The notes below the pieces were generated by a model. That model ran no database searches. It was not told the DNA's origin and was given only the letters and a program-made list of their open reading frames with translations. A stretch of 64,000 bases of DNA, taken from contig NZ_KB900367.1 of the NCBI RefSeq assembly GCF_000378725.1, positions 229,060-293,059 of the forward strand, given 5' to 3'. Shown here piece by piece: positions 62,354-64,000 of this stretch. The first letter of the stretch is position 1. Each line of letters starts with the position of its first letter. This DNA comes from Peptoniphilus lacrimalis DSM 7455 (GTDB lineage: Bacteria > Bacillota > Clostridia > Tissierellales > Peptoniphilaceae). A program made the translations under genes and the position numbers.

Positions 62354-63262
62354 ATGAAAAAAAGTTTTAATTATTTTAAGGCGAATCCAGCAGGCAATAT
62401 TACAGGTTTTGTTGTATGGCCTGTTTATCCAGGATATAGAAAGGCTTATGCTGATTGTATAAGAAGTCAAATTGATAGTGATGTTGAACAAGTGGGATTT
62501 ATTTCTCCAGCCTATGAAGGAGCTCCACTTCGTTTAGATATGATGGGTGGAGAATTTTGTGCCAATGCAAGTCGTGCCTATGGACTTTACAGTGCAAGTT
62601 TTTATGATGTAGAAGGACCTGTAGATATTGAAGTTTATGTTTCTGGCAAGAAGGGAACAACAGATGTAATTGCTGATGTTACAAATTCTACAGCCTATGT
62701 TGCTATGGATAATCCGATAAATATTTCAGATATAGAAATTGATGGAAAAACATACAAGATTTTTGAATTTTCAGGAATAAGTCATTTGGTTGTTGAAGAA
62801 AAAGAAGATAAGGAATTTGTAGAAAAAGCCCTTAAAGCTTTAAAAGAAAAAGTTCAAACTGATGCTTACGGAGTAATTTTTTTCAATAAAGAAGAAAAAT
62901 CCTATGTTCCTTATGTTAATGTAATTAAATCACAAACTCTTGTGCGTGAATCTTCATGTGGTTCAGGAGTGATTGCACTTGTTAATTATTTGAATGAAGA
63001 AATTCCTGGTGAAGATTATCAGTTAACTTTGAAGGGACCAGCTGGTGATTTGACTGTTACTGTAGATACTTTTGATGGAGAAAAGAAATATCTAGTTGGT
63101 GGTCATGTAGAAATGGAAAAACCAAGAAAAATCACCATTGATATACCAGCAGATGTAGTCAAAGCTGTAACTGAAGAGCACAACAAACAAGTGGAAGAAG
63201 AAAAATTAAGAGAAGCTAAAGAAAAAGTGGCTCAAGAAGAAAAAGATAGGGAAGAAGAATAA
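62354..63262 (+). CDS. DapF-fold cofactor-independent amino-acid racemase, unassigned substrate
   Basis: The 302-aa protein has two DapF-like halves with Cys in GGEFCANASRAYG and ESSCGSGVIAL, the paired catalytic Cys of diaminopimelate epimerase/CntK-type racemases. Outside these it is not DapF-like: it lacks the DapF N-terminal KMHGLGNDF motif and has a ~35-residue charged tail (KQVEEEKLREAKEKVAQEEK). Histidine racemases of this fold are known in Staphylococcus and Fusobacterium, so a similar role is possible. ATG 62354 follows AAAAGGTG. Monocistronic by spacing. Confidence 0.75.
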   Translation: MKKSFNYFKANPAGNITGFVVWPVYPGYRKAYADCIRSQIDSDVEQVGFISPAYEGAPLRLDMMGGEFCANASRAYGLYSASFYDVEGPVDIEVYVSGKKGTTDVIADVTNSTAYVAMDNPINISDIEIDGKTYKIFEFSGISHLVVEEKEDKEFVEKALKALKEKVQTDAYGVIFFNKEEKSYVPYVNVIKSQTLVRESSCGSGVIALVNYLNEEIPGEDYQLTLKGPAGDLTVTVDTFDGEKKYLVGGHVEMEKPRKITIDIPADVVKAVTEEHNKQVEEEKLREAKEKVAQEEKDREEE

Positions 63263-63318
63263 GTTTAAAGTATTTAAAATAAAAGATTAACTAATTACAC
63301 AAAAAAGCCTAGGGTTAT

Positions 63319-64000
63319 TGTGGTGACCCCATAAAGTTGGACCAAATACCAGAGAGAATTTATATTTTCTCTGGTATTTTTTATGCTGCATTCTTTTCTC
63401 TATATTCTATTGGACTTAAATATCCTAATTTTTCTTTTATCCTATCTTTATTGTAATATTCGATATATTCTTCTATTGTTTCTTTTAATTCTTTGTATGA
63501 ATAGAATTTTTTACCATGGTAGATTTCTTGTTTTAGTATCCCAAAGAAGTTTTCCATTGGGGAGTTATCTAGGCAATTTCCCTTTCTTGACATTGATTGG
63601 GTTATTCCTTCAGCTTCAAGCTTTGATGTGTATTGTTTTATTTGATAAGCCCATCCTTGGTCTGAATGAAAAATTCTCTCTTCTTTATTTGTACTAGTCA
63701 TTTCTATTGCTTTGTCTAAGGCTTTTTAGTATTGGTTCTAATGTTGGATGCTTTGATATTTCATAGGATATGATTTCACTGTTATACATATCTAGGTAGG
63801 GATTTAGGTAAAGTTTCTTTATTTGATAGTTTCCATTTTTATCTTTTTCTAGGTATTTAAATTCTGTTGTGTCTGTTGTTATATATGTGTTGGCTTTTTC
63901 TACTTTAAAGTTTCTATTTATTCTGTTGTCTGCTACTCTTCCTATTGTTCCTTTGTATGAGGAGTATTTTCTTGTTTTTCTTGAGAAGTTTGTTACTTGA
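63319..64000 (-). mobile_element. IS3-family (IS150 group) element, cut by the window end
   Basis: The end TGTGGTGACCCCATAAAGTT continues GGACC, typical of IS150-type terminal repeats. A hairpin TACCAGAGA/TCTCTGGTA (63348-63376) lies inside the end. The transposase gene follows on the minus strand and runs beyond 64000. Confidence 0.8.
63381..64000 (-). pseudogene. IS3-family transposase orfB, frameshifted, partial
   Basis: The C-terminal part reads MTSTNKEERIFHSDQGWAYQIKQYTSKLEAEGITQSMSRKGNCLDNSPMENFFGILKQE, the rve/DDE core with FHSDQGWAYQ and Glu in ENFFGILK. Upstream, VADNRINRNFKVEKANTYITTDTTEFKY and LNPYLDMYNSEIISYEISKHPTLEPILK are in another frame: an extra A in CTAAAAAGCC near 63725 shifts it. 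The frameshift disrupts the catalytic domain and is not at the usual orfA-orfB position. The N terminus lies outside the window. Confidence 0.85.

Overview
The window is AT-rich DNA from a low-GC Gram-positive anaerobe, most likely a Tissierellia-type anaerobic coccus (Peptoniphilus/Anaerococcus-like). That placement is an inference from a V/A-type ATPase operon, an S-box riboswitch, AT-rich codon use, ATG/GTG/TTG starts behind AGGAGG sites, RocB/AGCS amino-acid genes and CtsR-type heat-shock control. No rRNA, tRNA or CRISPR array was seen.

Layout. (1) 1-4865 is core: the V-type ATPase A (5'-truncated by the window edge), B and D subunits, a terminator, then guaA. (2) About 4866-30157 is accessory DNA inserted exactly at the 3' end of guaA. 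A 12-bp sequence equal or nearly equal to the last codons of guaA (GAATGGGAATAA) recurs at 20287, 25983, 27751 and 30146. Each recurrence is preceded by the same ~140-bp right-end module and is followed by a left-end module. I read this as a tandem (accretion) array of guaA-targeting islands. Only the first island has integration genes (XRE repressor, excisionase-like protein, tyrosine integrase). It also has a VapE-type protein, MobC-type genes, a truncated relaxase, an ApeA-like HEPN defence gene and a two-component/ABC-FtsX module. The next three units lack an integrase and look like cis-mobilisable cargo units: copper resistance (copY-copB), a PH-domain membrane protein with a hypothetical, and a DUF2254 membrane protein. 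Decayed mobC, relaxase, macro-domain, OLD-ATPase and IS256 fragments record repeated gain and loss. (3) 30158-31516 is another left-end relic and a MerR-type regulator behind a 19-bp-spacer promoter.

(4) 31725-44640 returns to core-like genes: a polysaccharide deacetylase, a YcdB/YcdC-like secreted protein and a DUF1858 protein on the minus strand; SAM riboswitch-metK-CPBP protease; then a leader with a terminator in front of a dipeptidase, dipeptide epimerase, DUF819 transporter, class-A beta-lactamase-like protein, DUF3870 protein and NlpC/P60 enzyme set that suggests peptidoglycan-peptide salvage. (5) 45139-49891 is an arginine/guanidino-compound gene set (amidinotransferase-fold hydrolase, AGCS symporter, FCD-GntR regulator, RocB-like peptidase). 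An intact IS1182-type element follows (49944-51772).

(6) 51955-63262 holds a CtsR-box-controlled J-protein/clpB operon, an NCS2 purine permease, a TetR-MMPL-heptad-repeat export operon with two identical operators, and a DapF-fold amino-acid racemase. (7) The window ends inside a frameshifted IS3/IS150-type transposase.
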